Positions 15,896 to 24,637 of a stretch of 62,374 bases of DNA are shown here, piece by piece. How positions within the stretch are numbered: position 1 is the stretch's first letter; every line of letters starts with the position of its first letter. This DNA comes from JANRKB01 sp033763695 (lineage in GTDB: Bacteria > Planctomycetota > Phycisphaerae > Phycisphaerales > UBA1924). A program made the position numbers and the translations under genes. A model generated the notes under the pieces. It did no database searches, was not told the origin of the DNA, and was given only the letters and a program-made list of their open reading frames with translations. The stretch lies in NCBI GenBank assembly GCA_033763695.1, contig JANRKB010000008.1:1-62374 (forward strand), given 5' to 3'.

Positions 15896-17623
15896 ATGGA
15901 CGTTGCTGAACTCAAAGGCCGGAAGTTTGGTCGCGTGCTCGCGAAGCTCGGTCGCTGCACGCGCGAGCAGGTCCATGAGGCGCTCGAGATCCAGAAGACC
16001 CGCAAGGTGCCCATCGGGCAGCTGCTTGTCGAACTCGGCTACATCACACAGAAGGATGTGACTGAGGCGCTCGCCGGGCAGGCCGGGCTGGCGTTCATGG
16101 ATCTCGTCGGCTTTGAGATCCCCGAGCATGCTCGCGAGGTGATCCCGTCCGAGAACGTCCGCTCGTACGAAGTCATCCCGATTGACTACAACACGACGAG
16201 CAAGCGGCTCAAGATCGCGATGAAGAGCCCGGACAACTTCCGGGCAGTCGATGACCTTCGGCTGCTGCTGGGCGGCAACGTCGATGCCGTGGTCGGTGAC
16301 CCGGAGTTGATCGACGCGCTGATCAAGAAGCACTACAGCAAGCAAGAGTCGGTCGTCGACGTGGTGTCGTCGCTGGCCAAGGACGACAAGTTCAAGAACC
16401 TGGCGGCCAAGGGTGATCAGTCGATCGACCTGGACGCCGTGATGGAAGCCGCGAGCGACAACCAGGTCATCAAGCTGCTCAACCTCGTGCTGCTCCAGGC
16501 GATCAAGGATCGCGCGTCGGACATTCACTTCGAGCCGTTCGAGAACGAGTTCAAGATGCGGTATCGCATCGACGGCGTGCTGTATGAAATGGTGCCGCCG
16601 CCCAAGCAGCTCGGCCCGGCGATTACCAGCCGCGTGAAGGTCATGGCGAACCTGGACATCGCCGAGCGGCGTCTGCCGCAGGACGGTCGTATTGAACTGA
16701 CCGTTGGCGGCAATCCCGTCGACCTGCGTATCGCAGTGCTCCCGACGATGCACGGCGAGAGCGTCGTGATGCGCGTGCTGGATCGCGGCAACGTCGAACT
16801 GTCGCTTGAGCGTCTGGGGCTGCGTGAAGATGACCTGCTGCTCGTGCGTCGCCTGATCAACAAGCCCAACGGCATCGTGATCGTGACGGGGCCGACCGGC
16901 TCGGGCAAGACGACGACGCTGTATGCCGCGCTTGCGGAACTCAACGACATCGAGACCAAGATCCTCACGGCTGAGGACCCGGTCGAATACGACATCGACG
17001 GCCTGTGCCAGGTGCAGGTGAATGAGGAAGTTGGGCTGACGTTCGCCAAGGCACTGCGTTCGTTTCTGCGTCAGGACCCGGATGTGATCCTGGTGGGCGA
17101 GATCCGCGACCTGGAGACGGCACAGATCGCCGTGCAGGCGTCGCTGACGGGCCACCTTGTGCTCAGCACGCTGCACACCAACGACGCGCCGTCGAGCATC
17201 CTGCGTCTGCTTGACCTGGGCATGGAGTCGTTCCTTTTGACGGCGACGGTGGAAGGCATCGTGGCCCAGCGACTGGTGCGAACGATTTGTGCGTCCTGCA
17301 AGGAGCAGTACACGCCCAAGGAAGAAGAACTGATGGAACTGCAGCTCACGCCCGAAGACGTGCGCGGCAAGAAGTTCAGCCGCGGACGTGGGTGCGAGCG
17401 TTGCAACGGCGCGGGCTACAAGGGCCGCATGGCGCTGTTTGAGATCATGACGATCGACGACCAGATGCGCGAGATGATCATGAAGGAAGCGAGCACAACG
17501 GTGCTGCGCGAGCACGCCCGCAAGCGCGGCATGCGCACGCTGCGCGAGTCGGGCCTGCAAGGCATCTTCGAGGGTCAGACGACGATCGACGAAGTGATCC
17601 GCGAGACGATCTCGGAAGAGTGA
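15896..17623 (+). CDS. gspE: Type II secretion / type IV pilus assembly ATPase (GspE/PilB family), copy 2
   Basis: This 575-aa paralogue of the ATPase at 12722 has an N-terminal MshEN domain (FGRVLAKLGRCTREQVHEALEIQ onwards), the core with Walker A GPTGSGKT (332-339), Walker B DVILVGEIRDLETAQIA, and two zinc-binding CxxC pairs (CASC and CERC). The ATG at 15896 has a strong ribosome site (GGAAGGA). It directly precedes the GspF/PilC gene and the five pseudopilins, matching the gspE-F-G-H-I-J-K order of type II secretion operons, so it is the likeliest partner of that machine. Confidence 0.92.
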   Translation: MDVAELKGRKFGRVLAKLGRCTREQVHEALEIQKTRKVPIGQLLVELGYITQKDVTEALAGQAGLAFMDLVGFEIPEHAREVIPSENVRSYEVIPIDYNTTSKRLKIAMKSPDNFRAVDDLRLLLGGNVDAVVGDPELIDALIKKHYSKQESVVDVVSSLAKDDKFKNLAAKGDQSIDLDAVMEAASDNQVIKLLNLVLLQAIKDRASDIHFEPFENEFKMRYRIDGVLYEMVPPPKQLGPAITSRVKVMANLDIAERRLPQDGRIELTVGGNPVDLRIAVLPTMHGESVVMRVLDRGNVELSLERLGLREDDLLLVRRLINKPNGIVIVTGPTGSGKTTTLYAALAELNDIETKILTAEDPVEYDIDGLCQVQVNEEVGLTFAKALRSFLRQDPDVILVGEIRDLETAQIAVQASLTGHLVLSTLHTNDAPSSILRLLDLGMESFLLTATVEGIVAQRLVRTICASCKEQYTPKEEELMELQLTPEDVRGKKFSRGRGCERCNGAGYKGRMALFEIMTIDDQMREMIMKEASTTVLREHARKRGMRTLRESGLQGIFEGQTTIDEVIRETISEE

Positions 17624-17733
17624 GTCACGGCGCGAGAAACCACACGTCAGAAGCGGGACTTGAGCGGCAGACAACGCAGAAATGTTGAATCGGGCGTCGG
17701 TGAGAAGCCGCCCCGAGACGAGCGGAGACGAGC

Positions 17734-19023
17734 ATGGCGACGTTCACCTACGAGGCTTTGGACGAAGCGGGCAAGACGCAAAAGGGCACCGTCGAAGCCA
17801 ACACGCGCGACGAGGCGGTCAATCGCATCAAGTCGATGCGTCTGTACCCGTCTGACGTCCGCGAGCAGAAGGTGAAGAAGTCCGCCGCGGCCGAGGGCGG
17901 CAAGCTGGCACCGGCCAAGAAGAAGCGTCGCGGCGCGGGCGGCAAGGTGAAGGCCAAGCAGCTCACGACGTTCACGCGTCAGTTGTCGACGCTGCAGGAC
18001 GCAGGTCTGCCGCTGCTCCGCTCGCTGCAGATCCTCGAGAGCCAGCAGAAGCCCGGCAAGCTCAAGAACGTGCTCATGGGTGTGACGGAGGACGTCGAAG
18101 GCGGCGCCAGCCTCTCGGACGCGATGAGCAAGTTCCCCAAGTGCTTCGACACCCTCTACACCAAGATGGTGGCGGCCGGTGAGGTCGGCGGCGTGCTGGA
18201 CGTCATCCTCCAGCGTCTTGCCGAGTTCATGGAAAAGAGCGAACGCCTGAAGCGCAAGATCAAGGGCGCGATGGTGTACCCGATCGTGGTCGTCGCGGTG
18301 TCGATGATCATCCTGACGGCGATCATGTGGTTCATCATTCCCAAGTTCGAGGCGATCTTCGCCGACTTCGGCGTGGCCCTGCCCGCGCTGACGCGCTGGC
18401 TCATGTATACCAGCCGCTGGGTCGCCGGCTCGGTGCCGGGCCAGCAGATCCCGGGCATTCTGATCGTGCTGCCCGCGCCTTTCGTGCTGTGGATCGCGTT
18501 CAAGCTGCTGCGCACCACCGGGCCGGGCAAGGCGATGATCGACACGCTTTTCCTGTTCGCGCCGATCTTCGGCAACCTGATCCGAAAGACGACGATCGCA
18601 CGCTTCACCCGTACGCTCGGCACGCTGATCGCCGCGGGTGTGCCGATCCTGGAAGCGATCCGCATCACCAAGGAAACCTGCGGCAACTACGTCTTCGAGA
18701 AAGCGCTCGGTAAGGTGCACGACTCGGTCCGCGAAGGTGAGTCCTTCGCCGAGCCGCTGCGTCTCTCCAAGACCTGCGACGCCATCGTGGTCAACATGAT
18801 CGACGTCGGCGAAGAGACGGGCGAGATGGACGCGATGCTGCTGAAGATCGCGGACAACTACGACGAAGAAGTCGACGTCGCCGTCGAGGCGCTCGTCAGC
18901 CTGCTCGAGCCGCTGATGGTCGTGCTGCTGGGCGGCATCGTCGGCACCATCGTCATCGCCATGTTCCTCCCGCTGGTCGCGATGATCGAATCGCTGCAGG
19001 GCGGCGGCAGCAAGGGCGGCTGA
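17734..19023 (+). CDS. gspF: Inner-membrane platform protein GspF/PilC
   Basis: This 429-aa type II secretion F-family protein is the platform that couples the assembly ATPase to the growing pseudopilus. It begins with the conserved FTYEALDEAGKTQKGTVEA segment, then has two homologous T2SS-F domains, recognisable by FTRQLSTLQDAGLPLLRSL and ARFTRTLGTLIAAGVPILEAI, and three hydrophobic spans. Between the first beta-segment and domain 1 there is a Lys/Ala/Gly-rich linker of about 30 residues. It lies 110 bp after gspE. Confidence 0.93.
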   Translation: MATFTYEALDEAGKTQKGTVEANTRDEAVNRIKSMRLYPSDVREQKVKKSAAAEGGKLAPAKKKRRGAGGKVKAKQLTTFTRQLSTLQDAGLPLLRSLQILESQQKPGKLKNVLMGVTEDVEGGASLSDAMSKFPKCFDTLYTKMVAAGEVGGVLDVILQRLAEFMEKSERLKRKIKGAMVYPIVVVAVSMIILTAIMWFIIPKFEAIFADFGVALPALTRWLMYTSRWVAGSVPGQQIPGILIVLPAPFVLWIAFKLLRTTGPGKAMIDTLFLFAPIFGNLIRKTTIARFTRTLGTLIAAGVPILEAIRITKETCGNYVFEKALGKVHDSVREGESFAEPLRLSKTCDAIVVNMIDVGEETGEMDAMLLKIADNYDEEVDVAVEALVSLLEPLMVVLLGGIVGTIVIAMFLPLVAMIESLQGGGSKGG

Positions 19024-19069
19024 GGCCAACGCATCGCGCAACGGACCGATTTCCTCACTGAGACACGTC

Positions 19070-20251
19070 ATGCAAGCGCAATGTTCACACATCCGGGCGA
19101 GGCAGGGCGCTGAGAACGCGCGCGCGTTCACGCTCGTCGAACTTCTGGTGACGATCCTCGTGCTCGGCGCGCTGATCAGCATCGTGTTCGTCGGGGCGCG
19201 AGCCGTGATGCGCAATGCCAAGCAGACCGCCGATCGCCAGACGCTGCTGGCGATGAGCACGGCGATCCAACTGTTCAAGAGCGAGTTCCGCTTCCTGCCG
19301 CCCTTGGTGCAGGATCGTGAGGTCAGCGGCCTCAGCCGCACGTGGGGCTCGCAGGGCGTCTCGGCGTTTCCGGTGCAGAAGGACAACACGTCCAACTTCA
19401 ATCGCATCGTGACCTATTCGTTCGCGCTGGCGGATCGCGGCGGCGGCGGAAACATCGAACGCGACTATTTGCGTGGCTATGTCGGCGGCGGAGCGATGAA
19501 CCCCAACGACAGTTCCGGTTACAGCCCTTCGGGCGCGAGCACGCCGGGGCCGAACTCGGATCAACGCTTCAGCATCTATTCGCTTCCCACCTATCTCAAT
19601 GCGATGGGTGAGGCTCCGCTGGATCCGAGCAAGACCGCCGCATCGGATCGCACGATCGACGGCTTCTCGGGGCCGAGCATGACCGCGCCGCGTGACGACG
19701 GCACGTTTGCCGCCGCGGGCGATAGCGGCACGGCGGCCAAGCGCTACGACGCCTTCTTCGACGGCGGGCGCAAGGGCCTCGCGATGGTCGCGGGCGTTGA
19801 CAAGAACAACGCGCAGCACGGCCTGTTTGAGTTCCGCGATCGCAACGGCAAGCCGATCCGGTACTACCGCTGGCTCAAGGGCGTGAACAACACGCCGTCG
19901 GATCGCGTCAACGGCTTGGCAGACCTGGCCAAGAACGTGCCGTCGCTCTTGCACGCCCAGCACCCGCGTGACTTCACGGGGAGCATCGAGTCGGGCCAGT
20001 TGCTGACGCTCGGCGCGGTCGCCAACAAACTGATTTCCGCGCGTGCTGACTTTGACCTGCAGAACAACAGCGGGCTGAAGGAAGCAGAGTTCGCACTGGT
20101 TGCCGCCGGGCCTGACGGCACCTTCGGCGATGCGGGCACTGAGGGCGGGGCGGAGGGTCTGTCGGCCAGCCTGGGCAAGGGCTACGGCACGGACATCGAC
20201 CTCTTGAAGTACGAAGCCCGCAGGGACAACGTCGTGGAGGCCGGACGATGA
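19070..20251 (+). CDS. Pseudopilin, GspG position (393 aa)
   Basis: The class III prepilin signal is clear: a short basic leader, then the cleavage site A/FTLVELLV with E5 present and a 20-residue hydrophobic helix. The residue before the cleavage site is alanine rather than the near-universal glycine, which prepilin peptidases tolerate poorly. At 393 aa it is more than twice the length of typical GspG (about 140 aa). The extra sequence is a Gly/Ser/Asp-rich globular domain with no recognised family. By position (first after gspF) it is the major-pseudopilin candidate. Its stop overlaps the next gene by 4 bp. Confidence 0.85.
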   Translation: MQAQCSHIRARQGAENARAFTLVELLVTILVLGALISIVFVGARAVMRNAKQTADRQTLLAMSTAIQLFKSEFRFLPPLVQDREVSGLSRTWGSQGVSAFPVQKDNTSNFNRIVTYSFALADRGGGGNIERDYLRGYVGGGAMNPNDSSGYSPSGASTPGPNSDQRFSIYSLPTYLNAMGEAPLDPSKTAASDRTIDGFSGPSMTAPRDDGTFAAAGDSGTAAKRYDAFFDGGRKGLAMVAGVDKNNAQHGLFEFRDRNGKPIRYYRWLKGVNNTPSDRVNGLADLAKNVPSLLHAQHPRDFTGSIESGQLLTLGAVANKLISARADFDLQNNSGLKEAEFALVAAGPDGTFGDAGTEGGAEGLSASLGKGYGTDIDLLKYEARRDNVVEAGR

Positions 20252-21414
20252 ACCGTCACGCGCTGAAGCGAGGCTTCTCGCTGGTTGAACTGCTCGTGGT
20301 GGTCGCGGTCATCGCGGTCCTCGCGTATGTGGGCCTGGGCGCGTTCCCGTCCATGCTCCGCGCTTCGGATCGCTCGCTCGCGGCCAACCAGTTGCGCGTC
20401 GGGCTCGGTGCGGCACGCGATGCCGCGATCCGCGGCGATGGCGGCGACTCGGCGGCGGTGTTCATCTATGACCCGGTTTCGCGGCGGACGAGCATCGTGC
20501 CGTGCGTGATGGTGGGGACGTTCAAGGATGTGGATCCCGCGGATGTGAACGGCTTCCCCGCGCGTGCCGCCATTGATCGCGAGCTCTTCGTGCCGCTGCC
20601 GAATGTCGATGCGGTGCAGTTGCCGGCGAACTGGCTGGTGTCGGGCTTTGCCAACGAAGGCATGCTGGACACGCCGTCGAACCTGACGGGCTGGTATGTG
20701 AGCGGCGCGGCCAACCCGGATCGCGAGATCGATACCACCGGTGGCGCGTGGGTCTTCCCAGAGACGGATTACTACAACATAGATTTCGATCCGAGCACGC
20801 GTCGCCAGTACGGCAAGTATGAGCGGTACACGTTCATGGTGCGTTTCGCGGCACGCACGGGCGCAGCGATGTTCGGCGAAGATCATCCGGTCGCCGTGCT
20901 GCTCGCGCGTCCGACGAGCGTCGGTCGCTCCCAGAATCCGATCGAGCGCGGCCTCCGCCCCGATCTGGCCGACAACATCGTGTCGTGGGCCAAGCGCGTG
21001 CTCTCGCGTCCGATCGCGGCGAACGCGAATGGCTCAGATCAGAGCGGCGCGATCGGCCTGACGCTGCGCTCGGATGTGCTAGGCGCCTCACGGATGGACA
21101 GCGTGCTCGCGGCGAGCGTCACGAGCCTCGGCGTGGTCGATGCGCGTGAACTGGCGACGGGCATGGGCATCCGCGCCAACAACCGCGAGACGGGCACGGC
21201 GTATCAGATCAACACCGGCAGCGACACGCTCCCGAAGTGGGATCCCAACGCGATCGGCGGGACGAGCAAGAGCGAACTGGCACGCAACATCGACCAGTGG
21301 ATGACGGGCACGCGCGTGCCGCCGGGTCCGGCGGGTACCAAGGCCGTGACTTCGGACGTGCAGTTGTTTGTGGTGCAGGCCGCGGACGGCCGCCCAGTGC
21401 CGATGACGGAGTAA
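20248..21414 (+). CDS. Pseudopilin, GspH position (388 aa)
   Basis: The prepilin leader MNRHALKRG/FSLVELLVVV has a canonical G/F cleavage site and E5. The segment after the helix (SLAANQLRVGLGAARDAAIRGDGG) resembles the GspH/FimT family, whose members add a beta-sandwich head. It is translationally coupled to the preceding gene (ATGA overlap). At 388 aa it is about twice the usual GspH size. The C-terminal part is unrecognised and lacks cysteines apart from one near residue 88. Confidence 0.87.
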   Translation: MNRHALKRGFSLVELLVVVAVIAVLAYVGLGAFPSMLRASDRSLAANQLRVGLGAARDAAIRGDGGDSAAVFIYDPVSRRTSIVPCVMVGTFKDVDPADVNGFPARAAIDRELFVPLPNVDAVQLPANWLVSGFANEGMLDTPSNLTGWYVSGAANPDREIDTTGGAWVFPETDYYNIDFDPSTRRQYGKYERYTFMVRFAARTGAAMFGEDHPVAVLLARPTSVGRSQNPIERGLRPDLADNIVSWAKRVLSRPIAANANGSDQSGAIGLTLRSDVLGASRMDSVLAASVTSLGVVDARELATGMGIRANNRETGTAYQINTGSDTLPKWDPNAIGGTSKSELARNIDQWMTGTRVPPGPAGTKAVTSDVQLFVVQAADGRPVPMTE

Positions 21415-21417
21415 GCG

Positions 21418-22512
21418 ATGAACCAGCCACGCACACAACTTCGTTGGCCTCGTCGCACGCCCCGCGCGGGCTTCACGCTCGTCGAGGTGCTGATGGGCGT
21501 GCTCATCCTCGCGCTCGCGCTCTTGGGGCTGGCGGCGGTCTTCCCTGTGGTCGCGCGCGAACAGCGTCTGGCTCGCGAGTCGATCGGGGCGGGGTCGCTC
21601 TCCAACTCGCTGGATTCGTTCCTGCGGAACTCAGACATCTTCCGGCGTCCGCCGGATCTGACCACCGGCGGCGCGGTGAGCGTGCGCTATGGCTGGGATC
21701 TGTTGCTCAACGATCAGAACTGGAGTCGCGAGCGGATCGTGCGCGATTCGGCGACCGGTCGCGATCTGGTGTTCACGTCGTGGCGCGGTGCGTCGATTCA
21801 GGGCAACGGAGCGGCACGGTTCGCGAGCAACTCCGGCAGTTTCCAGGTGGGACTGGCGCAGCGGCTCTGGCCGCAGCGTTCGACCACCCAGGACACGCCG
21901 CTGTTTGTCTGGGACTTGGTGGCGAAGCGAACGACCGGCGGCGATCCGGCGATTACGACCGACGACACGGGTGTCATGGTCGCGGCGTTCATTCGGCGGG
22001 TTGATCCGTCCATCCGCGTGCCATCGGGTTCGACGGTGCGTGAGCAGATCGAGGGTGGTGCGGTGGCGGCGGTCGCGATGAACGGCGCGGGCGCACCGAC
22101 GTACGACGGACGCGGCCAGTATGCGTTGCCTGCGATCATCGGCGTAAACAAGGTTGGCTTTTCAGACGTCACCAAGCCGCGCAACGTCGTGACACTGAAG
22201 AAGGGCGTGAGTCCTGATTCAGCGACGATTCGCGATGACTACACCGACGTCTTCGCGCTCGCGATGCAGGTGGGCCAGAAGCTCGTCGCGTCCAACGGCG
22301 ATGTCTACACGGTGGAAGCGGCGGGGCCGGTCGACGACACGTACGCCGGCGTTGCCACCGCGGGCGGGAACTACGTTCCCAAGAAGTATGAAGTGATCGT
22401 GTCGCCGGCGTTGACGGCGGCAACGCTGGAGTACTTCCGCCTGGGCGAGCTCAACTTTGTGTTTACGCCGCAGATCCCCGCGGATGTGCTGGTGCGCGAG
22501 TATCGGCGCTGA
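21418..22512 (+). CDS. Pseudopilin, GspI/PilV position (364 aa)
   Basis: The prepilin signal RAG/FTLVEVLMGVLILALALLGL has G/F cleavage and E5. The hydrophobic segment ending in LLGLAAVFPVVAREQ resembles GspI/PilV minor pseudopilins, which sit at the pseudopilus tip. It starts only 3 bp after the preceding stop. It is about three times the length of typical GspI (about 120 aa). The remainder is a soluble domain with many Val/Thr/Gly residues and no recognised motif. Confidence 0.86.
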   Translation: MNQPRTQLRWPRRTPRAGFTLVEVLMGVLILALALLGLAAVFPVVAREQRLARESIGAGSLSNSLDSFLRNSDIFRRPPDLTTGGAVSVRYGWDLLLNDQNWSRERIVRDSATGRDLVFTSWRGASIQGNGAARFASNSGSFQVGLAQRLWPQRSTTQDTPLFVWDLVAKRTTGGDPAITTDDTGVMVAAFIRRVDPSIRVPSGSTVREQIEGGAVAAVAMNGAGAPTYDGRGQYALPAIIGVNKVGFSDVTKPRNVVTLKKGVSPDSATIRDDYTDVFALAMQVGQKLVASNGDVYTVEAAGPVDDTYAGVATAGGNYVPKKYEVIVSPALTAATLEYFRLGELNFVFTPQIPADVLVREYRR

Positions 22513-22584
22513 TTCGGACGGCGCGGCGCGAGCGTGCTGGTGGCGTGTGGAAGTCGACGTGGGCTGGAAGGTGATGGAACGAAC

Positions 22585-24474
22585 ATGAAGCTCGGCACAA
22601 TCCAATCCAAGCAAGTCAGAGGCGGCATCGGGCAGGGCGCGAAGGTCGGCTCGGCAGGCCGCGGCTTTACGCTGCTTGAAGTCGTCGTCGCGATCGGCGC
22701 GGTCGCGATTGTGACGGTGGGCCTGGCGGCGCTCTTTCAGACCATCGGTCGCACAGTCTCGATCGGCAAGAAGCTCAACCTGAGCAACTCGTACGCGGTG
22801 TTGCTTGAACAGCAGATGCGTCGTGACGTCGCGGCGATGACGCGCGATGGCTTCCTCATCATCCGCAACCAGGCGGCGATGGGTGGGTCGAGCGGTGCGG
22901 CCAACGGCAGTGCGGGCGGGCGCGAGCAGCTGCGTGTGCGGGTCTGGAGCGATGACCCCTATCCGCGGCCGCGGCGCGTCGATGAGATCATGTTCTTTGC
23001 GCGTGGCGAGTTCCAGAGTCAGCGTCCGCCGCTGAACCCGGGCCTGCAGGCCACCAGCGATACGGCACGCATCTATTACGGGCACGGCGTGCGTGGGCGC
23101 AGCGATGGCGGCGCGAACTACGCGACGCCGGACGTCGATACGGAACTGACTCCGGGATCAGGCAACGCGAGTTTTCTGCTCGGCGTCGACGATGCACGCA
23201 ACCCCGACCGATTCGCGGCGGACTGGACGCTCTTGCGGCATGTGACGTTGCTGGTGCCCAAGCAGCAGCCGCCGCGCGAACTGCCGCGCACGGGCTGGAG
23301 CGCGATTGGCATCAACCCCGCGATTGTCAATGACCCGAATGCTGCGCCCGCATACCTGGCGGACAGCATCTGGCAGGTCGCGTTGCAGCCCGCGGCATCG
23401 AGCATCTTCTTCCCGATCGCTCGCAGCTATGGGCCGACAGGTCTGAACGTGAACACGATGCGTGCTCCGAGCACGACGAATCAGCCGCGTCCGATGTTCG
23501 CGTCGGGGTTGGTTGACATCGCCGTGACGGATTTGAATGAGGTTCGCAACTGGGTGCTCGACCTGGCGAAGAACCCGACGGCGTTTGACTCGCAGCGCAA
23601 CGGGCCGCAGGAGACGGACTTTGACTTGTCGTTCAAGGCCGATAGCCAGAACATCAACAACAGCGATTTGCAGTACATGCAGCGGTGGATGTTGGCGGCG
23701 ATGCCGACGGCGAGCGACGCGCGGTTCAACAGCGGCACACTGGTCAACTCGAACGAGCCGGGTCAGCGGATCCGCTATGAGGACATCGGGCCGAACTTGC
23801 TGACGGGGCTGCGAGACGCGACGGTCGACAGCAATGGCGTTGTGAGTGCGCGAGGTACATCAAAACTTGCACTTGCCGTCGAGCGTTCGGATCAACTCAC
23901 GCTGAGCGCGTTCCGGTTCTTGCCGCGCTGCAGCGAGTTCATCGTCGAGTGGTCGTTCGGCGAAGCGAATCCTTCGACCGGCGAAACGGTGTGGTACGGC
24001 TCGCGGGCGAACACGTCGGAACTGCCGAGCGACCCGTCGATCAATCTGGCCGCATGGAATGCCGACATTGAGTTCAAGCGGTATGAGAACGCGACGTACA
24101 CGCCGTGGCGGAACTCGATCCCCGATCAGAAAGACGTGAGCACCGACGCCGACCAGGCGAATCGTCACGCGATTCAGCCGTCGTTGATCTATTCGAATCC
24201 TGGGAGCGGCTTCCCGGGGCTTCCGCCGCGAAACACCGACCCGCATACGGCGATTTTCGGCTACGTCGATCCGACGTATGTGAACAAGGCAAAGAACAGC
24301 GTCAGCGTCGCAATCCCGGTGCGTAACGAGCAGCGGAACTTCCCCGCCAGCCTGCCCTGCCCGTGGCCCAAGCTAATCCGCGTGACGGCGACGATCAACG
24401 ACGCGGTCGACCCGTCGCAGAGCGAGAGTTTCCAGTTCGTGTTTGAGTTGCCCGGCAACACCGTCGGGTCGTGA
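22585..24474 (+). CDS. Pseudopilin, GspJ/PilW position (629 aa)
   Basis: The prepilin signal GRG/FTLLEVVVAIGAVAIVTVGLAALFQ has E5 and is followed by a segment (LLEQQMRRDVAAM) like GspJ/PilW proteins. The leader before cleavage is long (about 28 residues). At 629 aa it is about three times the usual GspJ length, with a large Asn/Asp/Arg-rich exported part. The ATG at 22585 is chosen because GGAAGGTGATGGAAC lies just upstream. An earlier in-frame start at 22534 would add 17 residues. It probably forms the tip complex with the genes either side. Confidence 0.85.
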   Translation: MKLGTIQSKQVRGGIGQGAKVGSAGRGFTLLEVVVAIGAVAIVTVGLAALFQTIGRTVSIGKKLNLSNSYAVLLEQQMRRDVAAMTRDGFLIIRNQAAMGGSSGAANGSAGGREQLRVRVWSDDPYPRPRRVDEIMFFARGEFQSQRPPLNPGLQATSDTARIYYGHGVRGRSDGGANYATPDVDTELTPGSGNASFLLGVDDARNPDRFAADWTLLRHVTLLVPKQQPPRELPRTGWSAIGINPAIVNDPNAAPAYLADSIWQVALQPAASSIFFPIARSYGPTGLNVNTMRAPSTTNQPRPMFASGLVDIAVTDLNEVRNWVLDLAKNPTAFDSQRNGPQETDFDLSFKADSQNINNSDLQYMQRWMLAAMPTASDARFNSGTLVNSNEPGQRIRYEDIGPNLLTGLRDATVDSNGVVSARGTSKLALAVERSDQLTLSAFRFLPRCSEFIVEWSFGEANPSTGETVWYGSRANTSELPSDPSINLAAWNADIEFKRYENATYTPWRNSIPDQKDVSTDADQANRHAIQPSLIYSNPGSGFPGLPPRNTDPHTAIFGYVDPTYVNKAKNSVSVAIPVRNEQRNFPASLPCPWPKLIRVTATINDAVDPSQSESFQFVFELPGNTVGS

Positions 24475-24637
24475 GTCGAGCGATCGCGGCGGATTTCGCC
24501 GCACGCATGAGTTCTGGGGCGGGCGGGTTTGAGACATCTTCAGCAGCCGCTGCAACATCGCGGCGCTGAGACGCGAATGGCTAGTGAACGTCGGTTGGGG
24601 CGCGAGACCCTGCGGCACGCGACCCAAGGAGGCGGTT

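Noticed and set aside
15851..17674. A 607-codon minus-strand frame opposite the second GspE/PilB ATPase gene
   Set aside because: It is a shadow of the sense ATPase, with the same Arg/His/Leu/Gln-rich character and no domain.
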